Origin: Devosia submarina
Lineage (GTDB): Bacteria > Pseudomonadota > Alphaproteobacteria > Rhizobiales > Devosiaceae
Direction of reading: 5' to 3'
Assembly (NCBI RefSeq): GCF_003056345.1
Contig: NZ_PYWB01000002.1
Coordinates: 1-64,000, forward strand
DNA: 64,000 nt
Of the stretch, positions 9,585 to 18,233 are shown in pieces. The notes under the pieces are model-generated. The model ran no database searches and was not told where the DNA came from. It saw nothing but the letters and a program-made list of their open reading frames with translations. Position 1 is the first letter of the stretch. Each line of letters opens with the position of its first letter. A program made the position numbers and the translations under genes.

Positions 9585-10475
9585 CTAAGCTCGAGGGCTT
9601 AGCAGGCGTGCGATGGTCGTGTGAGTGGACGATTGCCAATCTGGCATGGTGACGTGATGCAAGCGATTGAGCTTGTCGCAGGACAGGCGAGAGTTGGCAG
9701 GGCGCTTTGCTGGCGTGGGGTACTCTACGGTTGTTATGCGAGCGACCGTTGCGCTCGGTCCGCCTAAGCTCCCTGAAACGGCAAAAATTCCCTCGGCGAA
9801 GTCGGCCCAGCTCGCCTCTCCGCTGCCAGTCATATGAAACACACCACGCAGCTCTTCATCATTGGGCCAATCACGCAGATTGCGCGTTACAGTCAGCACC
9901 GCATCAGCAATATCCAGCGCTGAAGTGGGATTGCCGATTTGGTCAGCAACAACCCTCAGCTCGGCTACTTCCGCACCCACGCGCAACATGGTCTTGAGGA
10001 AGTTCGCGCCAAACGGTGAGTAGACCCAAGCCGTACGCAGAATGGCGTGGTTCCGAGTGGCAGCCGCCACCGCACGCTCACCTGCAAGCTTGCTCTGACC
10101 ATAAACGCCAAGAGGATTAGTGTTGTCCTCTTCCACGTAAGCGGTCGGCTTAGCGCCATCAAACACATAGTCAGTCGACAGATGAACGATTGGCACCGCC
10201 AGCGATGCGGCCAACTTAGCCAATGCTTCCGGGCCCTTGGCATTGGCTGCTTCCGCAGTCTTAGCGTCACTCTCTGCCTTGTCGACTGCTGTGTAAGCCG
10301 CTGCTGACACAATCGCATCTGGCTTTGCAGCAGCGATCGCATCTAACCCTTTTTGAGGATCGACTAAGTCGAACTCTGGCCTGCCCACCGTGATGAGCGT
10401 GACCCCATGCTCAGCCGCCCGCTCCGCAAGTGCGGTAGCGACCTGGCCGGTCTTTCCGGTAACGACAATGCGCAT
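9585..10475 (-). CDS. rmlD: dTDP-4-dehydrorhamnose reductase (RmlD)
   Basis: 296 residues. An N-terminal NAD(P)-binding GKTGQVATAL motif is followed by STDYVFDG, and the catalytic YxxxK is in YGQSKLAGE (residues ~128-136). It reduces dTDP-6-deoxy-L-lyxo-4-hexulose to dTDP-L-rhamnose, the last step of the pathway. The start ATG shares a base with the rmlB stop (TGATG). The order C-B-D-A differs from the common B-D-A-C order but keeps all four genes together. Confidence 0.95.
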   Translation of the reverse strand: MRIVVTGKTGQVATALAERAAEHGVTLITVGRPEFDLVDPQKGLDAIAAAKPDAIVSAAAYTAVDKAESDAKTAEAANAKGPEALAKLAASLAVPIVHLSTDYVFDGAKPTAYVEEDNTNPLGVYGQSKLAGERAVAAATRNHAILRTAWVYSPFGANFLKTMLRVGAEVAELRVVADQIGNPTSALDIADAVLTVTRNLRDWPNDEELRGVFHMTGSGEASWADFAEGIFAVSGSLGGPSATVARITTVEYPTPAKRPANSRLSCDKLNRLHHVTMPDWQSSTHTTIARLLSPRA

Positions 10476-11536
10476 CAGCCCGCCTTCACCTGGGGCAGCA
10501 CACCCAAGCGTTCACCGGCATAGCGCTCTCGTAAAGGCTGCCACCACCAGCTGTTCTCGAGGTACCAGTCGACGGTCTTCTCAATGCCGGAGTCGAAGTT
10601 CTCCTGCGCCGTCCATCCGAGCTCTGTCTCGAGCTTGGCCGCATCGATTGCATAGCGAGCATCATGGCCCGGGCGATCGGTTACAAAGCGGATCAGGCTC
10701 TCACGAGGCTGAGTACCAGGAGCGCGTTTGTCGAGCACTGCGCAGATGCGCCGAACTACGTCTATATTACGTCGCTCATTGCGCCCACCAACGTTGTAGG
10801 TCTCACCTATTCGACCGCGCTCAACGATAATGTCGAGCGCCCGGGCATGATCATCGACATACAACCAGTCCCGGATGTTCTCGCCCTTGCCATAGACCGG
10901 TAGTTCTTTACCATCGAGTGCGTTGAGGATGGTGAGCGGGATCAGCTTTTCTGGGAAGTGGTAGGGACCATAATTGTTGGAGCAATTGGAGACCACGATG
11001 GGCATGTCATAGGTGCGCGCCCAAGCTTTGGCCAAGTGGTCTGAAGCAGCCTTCGAGGCCGAATACGGTGAACTTGGATCGTAGGGTGTTTCTTCAGTGA
11101 AGAGCCCATCAGCACCCAGAGAGCCATAGACCTCGTCGGTGGACACATGCAGGAAGCGAAACTTGGCTTTGCTCCCAGCATCCAAGCCGAGGAAGTATGC
11201 ACGAGCCGCTTCCAGCAGGGTGAAGCTGCCTAAAACATTAGTGCGAATAAAATCTTCCGCACTCGTGATCGAGCGATCGACATGGCTTTCTGCAGCAAGG
11301 TGCATGACACGATCGGGCCTGAAACTGGCAAAAGCTTCGTTCATGGCCGCGCGATCGCAAATATCAGCCTTCAAGAACCGGTGGTTTGGCTTCTCGTTAA
11401 CAAGGCGAAGGGACTCCAGATTGCCGGCATAGGTCAGCTTATCGACCGAGAGGACTTCATAGTTCTTTTCCCCTACGAGAAAGCGAACGACAGCACTGCC
11501 GATAAAACCGGCAGCGCCGGTAACGAGCACACGCAT
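10475..11536 (-). CDS. rmlB: dTDP-glucose 4,6-dehydratase (RmlB)
   Basis: 353 residues when started at the ATG at 11536, which gives the canonical [20 protein letters not shown]-terminus. An AGGAA ribosome-binding site lies inside the end of rmlC. A longer in-frame extension upstream overlaps rmlC and is not family-like. The SDR catalytic motif is in [12 protein letters not shown], and the [11 protein letters not shown] and [10 protein letters not shown] segments are typical. It converts dTDP-glucose to dTDP-4-keto-6-deoxyglucose. It starts 4 bp after rmlC and shares its stop with the rmlD start. Confidence 0.95.
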   Translation of the reverse strand: MRVLVTGAAGFIGSAVVRFLVGEKNYEVLSVDKLTYAGNLESLRLVNEKPNHRFLKADICDRAAMNEAFASFRPDRVMHLAAESHVDRSITSAEDFIRTNVLGSFTLLEAARAYFLGLDAGSKAKFRFLHVSTDEVYGSLGADGLFTEETPYDPSSPYSASKAASDHLAKAWARTYDMPIVVSNCSNNYGPYHFPEKLIPLTILNALDGKELPVYGKGENIRDWLYVDDHARALDIIVERGRIGETYNVGGRNERRNIDVVRRICAVLDKRAPGTQPRESLIRFVTDRPGHDARYAIDAAKLETELGWTAQENFDSGIEKTVDWYLENSWWWQPLRERYAGERLGVLPQVKAG

Positions 11537-11540
11537 TCTG

Positions 11541-12134
11541 TTATTCCTTGTAGGTGAAGTAGGTCGGCAAATCGGCAAGTAGAGGCTGCTGCGAGTCCTT
11601 GGCCGAGAGCTGAGTTGGATCAGCAATCTCCGGCCACTGGATACCAATCGCAGGATCGTTCCAGGCAACTCCCTTGTCGGAGTTGCGGTCGTAGTAGGCG
11701 GTTACCTTGTAGGCGACCAAGCAGTCAGGCTCGAGTGTACAAAAGCCATGCAGGAACCCTGCAGGAATCCAGAGCTGATTGCCGCGTTCTGCAGTCAGTG
11801 TCACCCCGATCCACTTGCCGAACGCGGGGGACCCCTGGCGAATGTCAACTGCAACGTCGAAAATTGATCCGGCAATACAGCGAACAAGCTTACCTTGCGC
11901 AAACGGGTTGGTTTGGAAATGCATTCCCCGTACGACGCCGAGGGCACGGCTCAAAGATTGGTTCTCCTGGACAAACCCGACTTCCGCAACGTTGGCCCTA
12001 AACCAGTCGTCACGGAACGTCTCAGAGAAATAGCCCCGGTGATCGCCGTATCGGCTAGGTAGGATTTCTACCACGCCGTTTAGCCCTGTAGAGTTCGCGT
12101 CCACGATGCCCCCGTGTGATCCGCACTTTATCAA
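11541..12134 (-). CDS. rmlC: dTDP-4-dehydrorhamnose 3,5-epimerase (RmlC)
   Basis: 197 residues with a cupin fold. The catalytic His is in [16 protein letters not shown] (residues ~68-83) and the conserved Tyr is in [20 protein letters not shown] and [10 protein letters not shown] are further family blocks. It epimerises C3 and C5 of the 4-keto sugar. It follows ugd after a 23-bp gap and precedes rmlB by 4 bp. Confidence 0.95.
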   Translation of the reverse strand: MIKCGSHGGIVDANSTGLNGVVEILPSRYGDHRGYFSETFRDDWFRANVAEVGFVQENQSLSRALGVVRGMHFQTNPFAQGKLVRCIAGSIFDVAVDIRQGSPAFGKWIGVTLTAERGNQLWIPAGFLHGFCTLEPDCLVAYKVTAYYDRNSDKGVAWNDPAIGIQWPEIADPTQLSAKDSQQPLLADLPTYFTYKE

Positions 12135-12157
12135 TTGAGAACTGCGTAACGCGACGG

Positions 12158-13507
12158 CTACTCAGCTGCGTTTGCCGTACTCGAGCTTCTTTGAGAGCTT
12201 GTTTCAGGGCGCCCAACGCTAGTGTAGTTGAAACCAGCGCCTTCTACTTCCTTGCGTCGGTAGACATTGCGCAGATCAATGAAGGCTGACCCACCCATTG
12301 TTTTTCGTAAACGGTCTAGATCGAGCGACCGGAAAGCACTCCACTCAGTTACAAGCACAATGCCCTCTGATCCTTTAGCGGCGTCGTAAGCGTCTTTCGC
12401 GTAATGCAAGTTCGGCATCAGCGGCCTTGCGGCCTCCATGCCCTCTGGATCGAACGCGCGGATTACAGCACCCGCATCCTCCAGCGCCTGCACGACCGCT
12501 AGTGATGGTGCATCCCGCATGTCATCAGTATTAGGTTTGAATGTCAGACCTAGGACGGCCACCGTCTTGCCGCGCACATCGCCGCCCATTGCTTGAATTA
12601 CTTTGCGCCCCATCGCTCGCTTGCGGCCTTCGTTAACAGCGATTGTAGTTTCGACAAGGCGCAACGGGGCGTCGTAGTCCTGACCAGTCTTAGCGAGGGC
12701 TGACGTGTCTTTTGGAAAGCACGACCCGCCATAACCAGGGCCAGCGTTCAAAAACTTGGTGCCAATCCGATTATCAAGACCCATCCCGCGTGCGACGTCT
12801 TGCACATTCGCGCCGGTCTTCTCGCATAGATCCGCCATTTCATTGATGAAAGTAATCTTCATGGCAAGGAATGCGTTTGCAGCGTACTTGATGAGTTCCG
12901 CAGTACGTCGCCCCGTAAACATCAGCGGACCCTGATTAAGGTACAATGGTCGATATACCTCTGTCATAGGCAACCGTGCCCGCTCATCTTCGATCCCGAT
13001 CACTATCCGATCCGGCAACTTGAAGTCGTTGATAGCTGCGCCTTCTCGCAGAAATTCTGGGTTCGACACCACAACAAAGTCCGCTAGCGGATTCACTTCT
13101 TTAATAATGCGCTCAATCTCATCGCCGGTTCCAACTGGTACGGTGGACTTTGTCACCACCACTGTAAACCCAGAGAGAGCTTTTGCTATCGAGGCTGCTG
13201 CTGCGTACACATAGGAAAGGTCAGCGTGGCCATCTCCGCGTCGCGAAGGCGTACCTACCGCGATGAATACCACGTCGGCATCGGCCACTGCAGGTTCGAG
13301 CTCTGTGGTAAACAGAAGCCGCTCGTCTTTCACATTGCTTGTAACTAACTGGTCCAAGCCCGGCTCAAAGATCGGTATTTTACCTTCGCGCAGAGCCTCT
13401 ATTTTAGCTTGGTTCAGATCGACGCAAGTGACTGAGTGCCCAAAGTCTGCAAAACACGCTCCCGAGACCAGGCCTACATAGCCAGTTCCAATCATAGTGA
13501 TGCGCAT
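12158..13507 (-). CDS. ugd: UDP-glucose 6-dehydrogenase
   Basis: 449 residues. The N-terminal NAD-binding motif is GTGYVGLVSGACFADFG. The catalytic Cys263 and Lys266 are in GPGYGGSCFPKDTSALA. The C-terminal UDP-binding domain has VAVLGLTFKPNTDDMRDAP. It oxidises UDP-glucose to UDP-glucuronate with two NAD+. It is the first gene of the minus-strand sugar operon, so the operon promoter should lie in the 224 bp upstream (13508-13731), where no clear consensus can be picked by eye. Its presence suggests an acidic polysaccharide with glucuronate or a derived sugar. Confidence 0.96.
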   Translation of the reverse strand: MRITMIGTGYVGLVSGACFADFGHSVTCVDLNQAKIEALREGKIPIFEPGLDQLVTSNVKDERLLFTTELEPAVADADVVFIAVGTPSRRGDGHADLSYVYAAAASIAKALSGFTVVVTKSTVPVGTGDEIERIIKEVNPLADFVVVSNPEFLREGAAINDFKLPDRIVIGIEDERARLPMTEVYRPLYLNQGPLMFTGRRTAELIKYAANAFLAMKITFINEMADLCEKTGANVQDVARGMGLDNRIGTKFLNAGPGYGGSCFPKDTSALAKTGQDYDAPLRLVETTIAVNEGRKRAMGRKVIQAMGGDVRGKTVAVLGLTFKPNTDDMRDAPSLAVVQALEDAGAVIRAFDPEGMEAARPLMPNLHYAKDAYDAAKGSEGIVLVTEWSAFRSLDLDRLRKTMGGSAFIDLRNVYRRKEVEGAGFNYTSVGRPETSSQRSSSTANAAE

Positions 13508-13731
13508 TCTTGCCCGCCTGAAGTGAGTACTTGCTCCTACTTAATTGAACATAGCGGGTTCAGCTACGCCCAAACCGCAAACGAGCCGCGCGTTTTTGAA
13601 GCGTAGTAAATGCAGCAAGTTTCGCTCTAGAAGCAGCTATACCAGTATGAAAATGCAGGACGCTCGCGGCGCAAGCACTGTCTCAATTGCGCCTGAATCA
13701 GAATTACCCGCACCGTTGGAAACGCATCAGC

Positions 13732-14337
13732 TCATTTCGATGCTGTGGACGGATCGGCATCATTGGCCTTCTTGGCGTTGGCACGTGCGGCCGGAAAATA
13801 CCGATAAAGACTCTGACGCCCAACCCCAAGCCGCTCCGCTACCTTACTCACGGGGATGGTCGGATCCGCCAGCATGGCGCGGCCCGCGGCTACGTCATCG
13901 TCGGATAGCTTGCGGCGGCGTCCGCCCTTTCGCCCCCGGGCGAGAGCGGCCCTGAGGCCGGCGACGGTACGTTCCCGGTTGAGGTCGAGGAAATACTCCG
14001 CGATCGTGCCCAGCATGTTGAACATCATGCGTCCGTTGGCAGTAGACGTGTCGATCGACTCGGTGAGAGATATGACCTTAATGTTAGCTTCCTGCAGCTT
14101 GTAAGCGGTCTCAAGCATTTCGCGCAGCGAACGGCCAAGCCGATCAACCTTCCAGACCGCTAGTTGATCTGTCGGACGTAGGTAAGCAAGAGCGGCATCG
14201 TATGCGGGGCGCCTTGTGCCGGAACGCCCCGACTCTTTCTCTTCGAATATTTTGCCGCAACCGGCCTTTTTCAGCGCATCAAGCTGCAGGTCGAGGTTCT
14301 GGTCGTCAGTCGAGACACGTGCATATCCAATCAACAT
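13732..14337 (-). CDS. Serine recombinase, Tn3-resolvase/invertase family
   Basis: 201 residues. The N-terminal catalytic domain starts MLIGYARVSTDDQNLDLQ, with nucleophile Ser9. The active-site arginines are in KVDRLGRSLREM. A long E-helix and a C-terminal helix-turn-helix (VSKVAERLGVGRQSLYRYF, residues ~163-181) follow. This is the complete domain order of a small resolvase. Such enzymes resolve Tn3-type cointegrates or plasmid dimers at a nearby res site. No transposase gene is present, so this is either a remnant of a transposon or an island-borne resolvase. GAGACA repeats just upstream fit a res site. Confidence 0.92.
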   Translation of the reverse strand: MLIGYARVSTDDQNLDLQLDALKKAGCGKIFEEKESGRSGTRRPAYDAALAYLRPTDQLAVWKVDRLGRSLREMLETAYKLQEANIKVISLTESIDTSTANGRMMFNMLGTIAEYFLDLNRERTVAGLRAALARGRKGGRRRKLSDDDVAAGRAMLADPTIPVSKVAERLGVGRQSLYRYFPAARANAKKANDADPSTASK

Positions 14338-14470
14338 GTCTCACCTTCTCACGATATCATTTACGAGACAATAGATTTGGAGACAGTGTTGTGAGACAGT
14401 TTGCGCCGCTTTAGCAGGCCGTTTCTTCAAGCGCGCGAGATTGTCTGCTAAACGTTCGTTTTTGAGACAC
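14337..14470. promoter_or_regulatory. res-like repeat cluster upstream of the resolvase
   Basis: A TGTCTCAC at 14337-14344 faces four copies of the inverse half-site: CGAGACA (14364-14370), GGAGACA (14379-14385), GTGAGACA (14391-14398) and TGAGACAC (14463-14470). Resolvase res sites are made of such inverted half-sites in several subsites next to the gene. The arrangement is visible; binding is inferred. Confidence 0.45.
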
Positions 14471-14856
14471 CTGGAGCACACCTTGATTTACCGTACGCGT
14501 TGGACTCTCTGCTACTGACTAGCCGGTCGACTAAGCAAGCATACAACGATTGCCAAACTTGGGCCGGGAGCGGGACGACGGCTGATAGCTCAAAAGCATA
14601 AATAGCGGACTGTGACTCCGTCTCTCTTGGTTTGTCTGGGCACTTGTAATGCTCGCGGGCGAGTAGGAGCGTCTTGTGATGAATAGCGATGGCTGTCTAA
14701 ACGACATCTCCACCGTAGCCGTGTAGGATCACCACACCATCGCCCTAGCTACATTCAGCGGGCCGGTGATAACGCCGGCTGACCCTCTGCCAGGTCGCGT
14801 GCTAGTGAGGTCCTTAGCGAGTCCACAGCTCCCTGCTAGGTCATGAGGATAGATTT
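14471..14856. other. Intergenic region, no gene recognised
   Basis: About 385 bp between the res-like cluster and the Rap1a-like gene. One 60-codon minus-strand frame (14531-14713) lacks a ribosome-binding site and protein-like composition. A GAGGAT ribosome-binding site at its right end belongs to the next gene. Confidence 0.4.
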
Positions 14857-15189
14857 GTGAAACGCATCATTTCGCTTCTGCTGTTGGTTGCGATGACTCA
14901 GACCTCCTATGGCGCTTCGAGGGTAACCGCCTTCATGGACGGCAACGAGTTGTTTGAAGCTTGCCAGGTCCAGGACCAAAGTTGCCCCGGGTACATAATT
15001 GGCGTAGCCGACGCACTGGAGATGGTGGCCCCACACCTAGCCAATATCTGTCGACCACAGGGCGTCACAGCACAGCAGATAGCAGACGTGTTGATGGAAT
15101 GGCTCGATGAGCATCCGGAAGAACGGCACCGCCCGGCTGCTAAACTTACTGGGCTGGCTTTCGCAGAAGCTTGGCCCTGCACTGAGTAG
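14857..15189 (+). CDS. Rap1a/Tai-like small secreted protein
   Basis: 110 residues, GTG start after GAGGAT. A signal peptide ends near SYGA-S (residues 1-20). The mature part has four cysteines (36, 43, 65, 108) in the order expected for two disulfides. The pattern GNELFEAC, YIIGVADAL, ICRPQGVT, VLMEWLDEHPEERH and EAWPC is that of the Rap1a/Tai family (PF18602). Founding members are periplasmic immunity proteins against type VI secretion amidases. No effector or T6SS gene is nearby, and solo copies are common in alphaproteobacteria, so the immunity role is only a possibility. Confidence 0.8.
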   Translation: MKRIISLLLLVAMTQTSYGASRVTAFMDGNELFEACQVQDQSCPGYIIGVADALEMVAPHLANICRPQGVTAQQIADVLMEWLDEHPEERHRPAAKLTGLAFAEAWPCTE

Positions 15190-15254
15190 TGGCACTTAAG
15201 CTGCTAAGGTAGTTAGGTGGAAAGGGGAGCAGGCATCCTGATCCCCTTCGCTCC

Positions 15255-15401
15255 TTAGTTGCCGCCTGGACGTTCAGACGCAGCCCGGCCGCCGCAACGC
15301 GAACCATCAGCAGCCCGGTCGGATGGAACGTTACATGGTCCGGCTAAGACCGAGGTGCTCATCACAGACAAAGCGAGAAGTGTAGCTACGAAGATCTTCA
15401 T
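15255..15401 (-). CDS. Tiny secreted cysteine-containing protein
   Basis: 48 residues from the ATG at 15401, with a strong GGGGGA ribosome-binding site directly upstream. A signal peptide (MKIFVATLLALSVMSTSVLA) is followed by a short mature part, GPCNVPSDRAADGSRCGG, ending RAASERPGGN. The AADGSRCGGRAAS block with a preceding Cys is a recurring motif in small exported proteins of Rhizobiales, as far as I recall. The two Cys could form one disulfide. Function unknown. A longer in-frame start exists 16 codons upstream but lacks a ribosome-binding site. Confidence 0.7.
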   Translation of the reverse strand: MKIFVATLLALSVMSTSVLAGPCNVPSDRAADGSRCGGRAASERPGGN

Positions 15402-15566
15402 TTGGTCCCCCAGTAAGCGGCATATCGCCGTCGCCACTTGCTGAAACATCCGCTCGTAGGTCGCAATAGCTGCTTGCCAGCATTGTTAAGAGGACATGCA
15501 GCTCGTGGGCTAGTTCTGAAGCGATATTGATGCTTCTATTGTACCTTGGCATCTAAGGGGGGATAT

Positions 15567-16286
15567 ATGAAAAGACTAGTATTCGGACTCGCTGTTGCTG
15601 CGGCATTGGCGGGTTGCAAGGCTGAGATGGTTGAGGTTCGTCTTTCGGCCAAAGACATCAACAGCGCACTTGCCGGCGAAGCAGTGACAGTTCCTTTTAG
15701 CGCCACCTTCAACGTTCTAGGCGAGCTTGATGCCGAGCAACGCGCACAGATGGATCAGCTGCAGGATATTGCTGAACGCTACCTTTCGATAGACGACTTT
15801 CAGATGACCAGGGGTGAATACGGATCCGCCGAGCTGGAGCTCGAAGGTGAGTTGCCGCTAATTACCTCGGGAAATCGCGCCGATTCTGACGAGAGTGCTT
15901 TTGCGATCTTCGTAGAGTCAGTCGAAGGCGAGCCTCTACTCTCGGCCTTTCCACACTCCGTACGGCACGGCACCACCGCGACGTTCGCCGCCATGGAGGG
16001 TGACATGCAGGACGTCAACATCATGTTGGCCGCTGATGCCGTGCAACCAGCTCAGTTCCGGTTGAGAGCCGATGCTGGAGTTGACCTCCAGGTGCTGGCC
16101 GGAGGCTTTCAGCTCTCAGGCGAAAGCTTCGGAGTGAGAACCATTCCTATTGAAGATGGGGATTCTGAAACGATCACCTTTAAAGGCGGAGCATATGATG
16201 CGGTCGCCGGATCGTTTCTTGTGGCTCTAGGCGAAGAAACCGCGGATGTATCAGAGCAATCTAGTACTGTGCAGAAGGTTAAGTAG
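15567..16286 (+). CDS. Putative lipoprotein of unknown function
   Basis: 239 residues from the ATG at 15567, preceded by AAGGGGGG. A lipoprotein signal peptide ends in the lipobox LAGC (Cys ~16), so it is probably anchored to a membrane in the periplasm. The mature protein is acidic and rich in beta-forming segments, with no cysteines other than the lipidated one. I do not recognise the family. It is flanked by other island genes on the opposite strand, and a weak hairpin without a T-run follows the stop. Confidence 0.72.
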   Translation: MKRLVFGLAVAAALAGCKAEMVEVRLSAKDINSALAGEAVTVPFSATFNVLGELDAEQRAQMDQLQDIAERYLSIDDFQMTRGEYGSAELELEGELPLITSGNRADSDESAFAIFVESVEGEPLLSAFPHSVRHGTTATFAAMEGDMQDVNIMLAADAVQPAQFRLRADAGVDLQVLAGGFQLSGESFGVRTIPIEDGDSETITFKGGAYDAVAGSFLVALGEETADVSEQSSTVQKVK

Positions 16287-16489
16287 CTGACCTGGTCACG
16301 GGCGCCGTGATCATGCTGAATTATCGAGAGGTCGCGAGTGTAGCGGCGTCCTCTTCGCCAAGGTGCGTTCCAACCGCTCCATTGCAATTTCATCTGCAAG
16401 GTCATTCAGGACATCCCGGGCCTCGCGCGGGTTGGCTGCCGACCTTCGAGTTTATCAGGGAACAGACGCCAGGGTGTATTCCCGCTTAG

Positions 16490-16526
16490 CAAAAAGAGCT
16501 TGCGACACCCAGTAGGTGTCGCAAGC
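16490..16526 (-). terminator. Rho-independent terminator
   Basis: A perfect 12-bp stem, GCTTGCGACACC (16498-16509) with GGTGTCGCAAGC (16515-16526), encloses a 5-nt loop. On the minus strand it is followed by TCTTTTT. It lies 8 bp beyond the stop codon at 16534 and would end transcription of that gene. Confidence 0.85.
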
Positions 16527-16533
16527 GTAGCGC

Positions 16534-17451
16534 TTAGGTATTGTTGTAGAACCAAATATAGCTCGGAAGAGCCTGCCGCCTCGGCCACGCCGGACAGATC
16601 GAGGGAAACTGAGCCAGCACATTCAAGATTTCTTGCTGAGTGTCGCGGCTCAGGTGCGCATTGGAGGCCCCTTTGGCATCTTCGATCAACCAGCCTCGTT
16701 GTCCAAACCTAGCAAGTTGTACAAGTCCTGGTTCGGCTCCATTCCAGCGGTAAAGGCATTGCCGGCCGGCCAGAATACCAAAAACGATATCAACGAACTC
16801 TTCTGGATCACGAAGGCAGTTTTTGAATTCGTGAGCCACAAGCCGGATATCGTTGGCGGATGTTATCGGCACTAGTGAACCATTGAAATCAAATGGTGAC
16901 GGCGGAAACTCGAGCTGCGTCAACAGGCGCCGCAGTGCTTTCAATGGATTAGCGCTCTTATGGAGAGCATCCAACACCAGGGCTTCACCTATGGCTTCTT
17001 TCAAAAGGTGAGCTACCCAAACGGCTCCCGAAAATCGATCCGGTTCAACGTCTCTTTGGATCAAGTAGGAGAGCACCCGAATGCTGAATTCATCGTCGGG
17101 GATCTCTATCAAGTTATTGACGAGATCAAGGTCCAGCTTCTCGCTGTGCTGGATCATTTTGGCCGCCTGCCCTCCTCTTGAAAAGAGATCGAACAGGCCG
17201 AGATAAACCTCTGCTTGTTGGGCAGTGGTCCCGAGCTTCTTGAGAGCCGGCAGCAATCCTGCAGGACAAGATCCGAAACCATCCATGATGATGTCCCGCG
17301 CCTTTGTGAAACGCAGGAATTCGGAAAGAGAGGGACTGGGCTGTTGCTCGGTTTTCTTTGATAACCAAGCGCACCATACTGGCGGCGAAAATCCGAGGCC
17401 GCCAAGTACTCCATCAAATATCCGTCCCATATCTGATGGATAGTCGCACAA
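16534..17451 (-). CDS. Hypothetical island protein, N-terminus probably affected by a frameshift
   Basis: The open frame gives 305 residues, but its only starts are a TTG (17451) or an ATG at 17430, both without a ribosome-binding site. A second frame (from an ATG at 17537) gives a more natural N-terminus, MFNQIDESSYNLTFTTN, and overlaps this one by about 300 bp. I infer one gene of about 330 residues broken by a frameshift between 17340 and 17430. The C-terminal part (IRLVAHEFKNCLRDP, then a YRWNG segment and KGASNAHLSRD) faintly resembles PcfJ-like domains of mobile elements, but this is a weak likeness. A strong terminator follows. Function unknown. Confidence 0.55.
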   Translation of the reverse strand: MCDYPSDMGRIFDGVLGGLGFSPPVWCAWLSKKTEQQPSPSLSEFLRFTKARDIIMDGFGSCPAGLLPALKKLGTTAQQAEVYLGLFDLFSRGGQAAKMIQHSEKLDLDLVNNLIEIPDDEFSIRVLSYLIQRDVEPDRFSGAVWVAHLLKEAIGEALVLDALHKSANPLKALRRLLTQLEFPPSPFDFNGSLVPITSANDIRLVAHEFKNCLRDPEEFVDIVFGILAGRQCLYRWNGAEPGLVQLARFGQRGWLIEDAKGASNAHLSRDTQQEILNVLAQFPSICPAWPRRQALPSYIWFYNNT

Positions 17452-17537
17452 AACTCGCCGCTGATTAATTCAACGATCGAATTGGTATTTGTCGTGAAGG
17501 TTAGATTGTAGCTGCTTTCGTCTATCTGATTAAACAT
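17340..17537 (-). other. Probable out-of-frame N-terminal part of the preceding hypothetical gene
   Basis: Starting at the ATG at 17537 the frame reads MFNQIDESSYNLTFTTN and later ATIHQIWDGYLMEYLA, which is protein-like until about 17350. It then becomes Pro/Ser/Arg-rich shadow sequence until a stop at 17154. The frame is two bases off that of 16534-17451. A one- or two-base indel, or a sequencing error, would join them. Confidence 0.4.
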
Positions 17538-17622
17538 CTGCTAAATATAACGCAAACTACGCAAAAACACAATCTGATGCGGCGTGCTCTCGTTGAATGA
17601 TCACCATTAATAATAAGCGATT

Positions 17623-18195
17623 TTAATGCTTCGGGTATCTCCAGATAGAATCCGGTATTTCTGCGTCCGATTTCAGAATATTCTGAAATTTCAGATTGTA
17701 TTTAAAGACCCTATATAAATCTTTGGTTCTATTTTCTCCGAAATTCACATTTTGAATGAAAATATCTGATATACAAACTCTCTTACCGCTTATGAATTTA
17801 TTTCGGACGTCTTGCACCAAAGCTTCTTGATTTCTGTCGATAAACCAGACGGTATGGAAATGAAGGTCTATTATTTCCCCAATTTCGCGAGCGAATTTAT
17901 GACCTCCCGGCTCTAAGAATGTCCAAACTATTGGGTAAGATGAGCGATCTTTTCGGTGATAGTTTTTGCCCAGCAATTTGGCACAAACCATGTTGTAGAA
18001 TAGTTCGAAATATTTGCGCAAACGCTCGATCGTTCCGTCGAGCGTGCCAAATTGTTCTATCGATCTGCTGATTTTGAACTTGAATGTAATGTTTAGAACG
18101 ATTTTGTCGTTGTACCCATTTTCCAGTTGGTCCAAGCGCAATAAGATCTCACTGTAAAAATCGCTTGCCCATATTTTGGCGTAGTCTAATCTCAA
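17623..18195 (-). CDS. AT-rich hypothetical protein with HUH-Rep-like motifs
   Basis: 190 residues, much more AT-rich than anything around it. No family is recognised outright, but three elements occur in the order of rolling-circle Rep (HUH) nucleases: a hydrophobic strand VLNITFKF (33-40), a His-hydrophobic-His strand LHFHTVWFI (111-119, His112 and His114) and a YxxK motif YNLK (166-169) in a helix. No helicase domain follows. Single-Tyr HUH proteins start rolling-circle replication of plasmids and filamentous phages. A perfect 20-bp palindrome lies 39 bp upstream. The motif match is by eye and could be chance. Codon use points to recent transfer. Confidence 0.6.
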   Translation of the reverse strand: MRLDYAKIWASDFYSEILLRLDQLENGYNDKIVLNITFKFKISRSIEQFGTLDGTIERLRKYFELFYNMVCAKLLGKNYHRKDRSSYPIVWTFLEPGGHKFAREIGEIIDLHFHTVWFIDRNQEALVQDVRNKFISGKRVCISDIFIQNVNFGENRTKDLYRVFKYNLKFQNILKSDAEIPDSIWRYPKH

Positions 18196-18233
18196 GACTA
18201 TATTCCTTTCTTTTGATAATATTATATAAAGCC

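Noticed and set aside
13545-13955. A 136-codon plus-strand frame between ugd and the resolvase
   Set aside because: Largely antisense to the resolvase gene; Pro/Arg-rich shadow composition.
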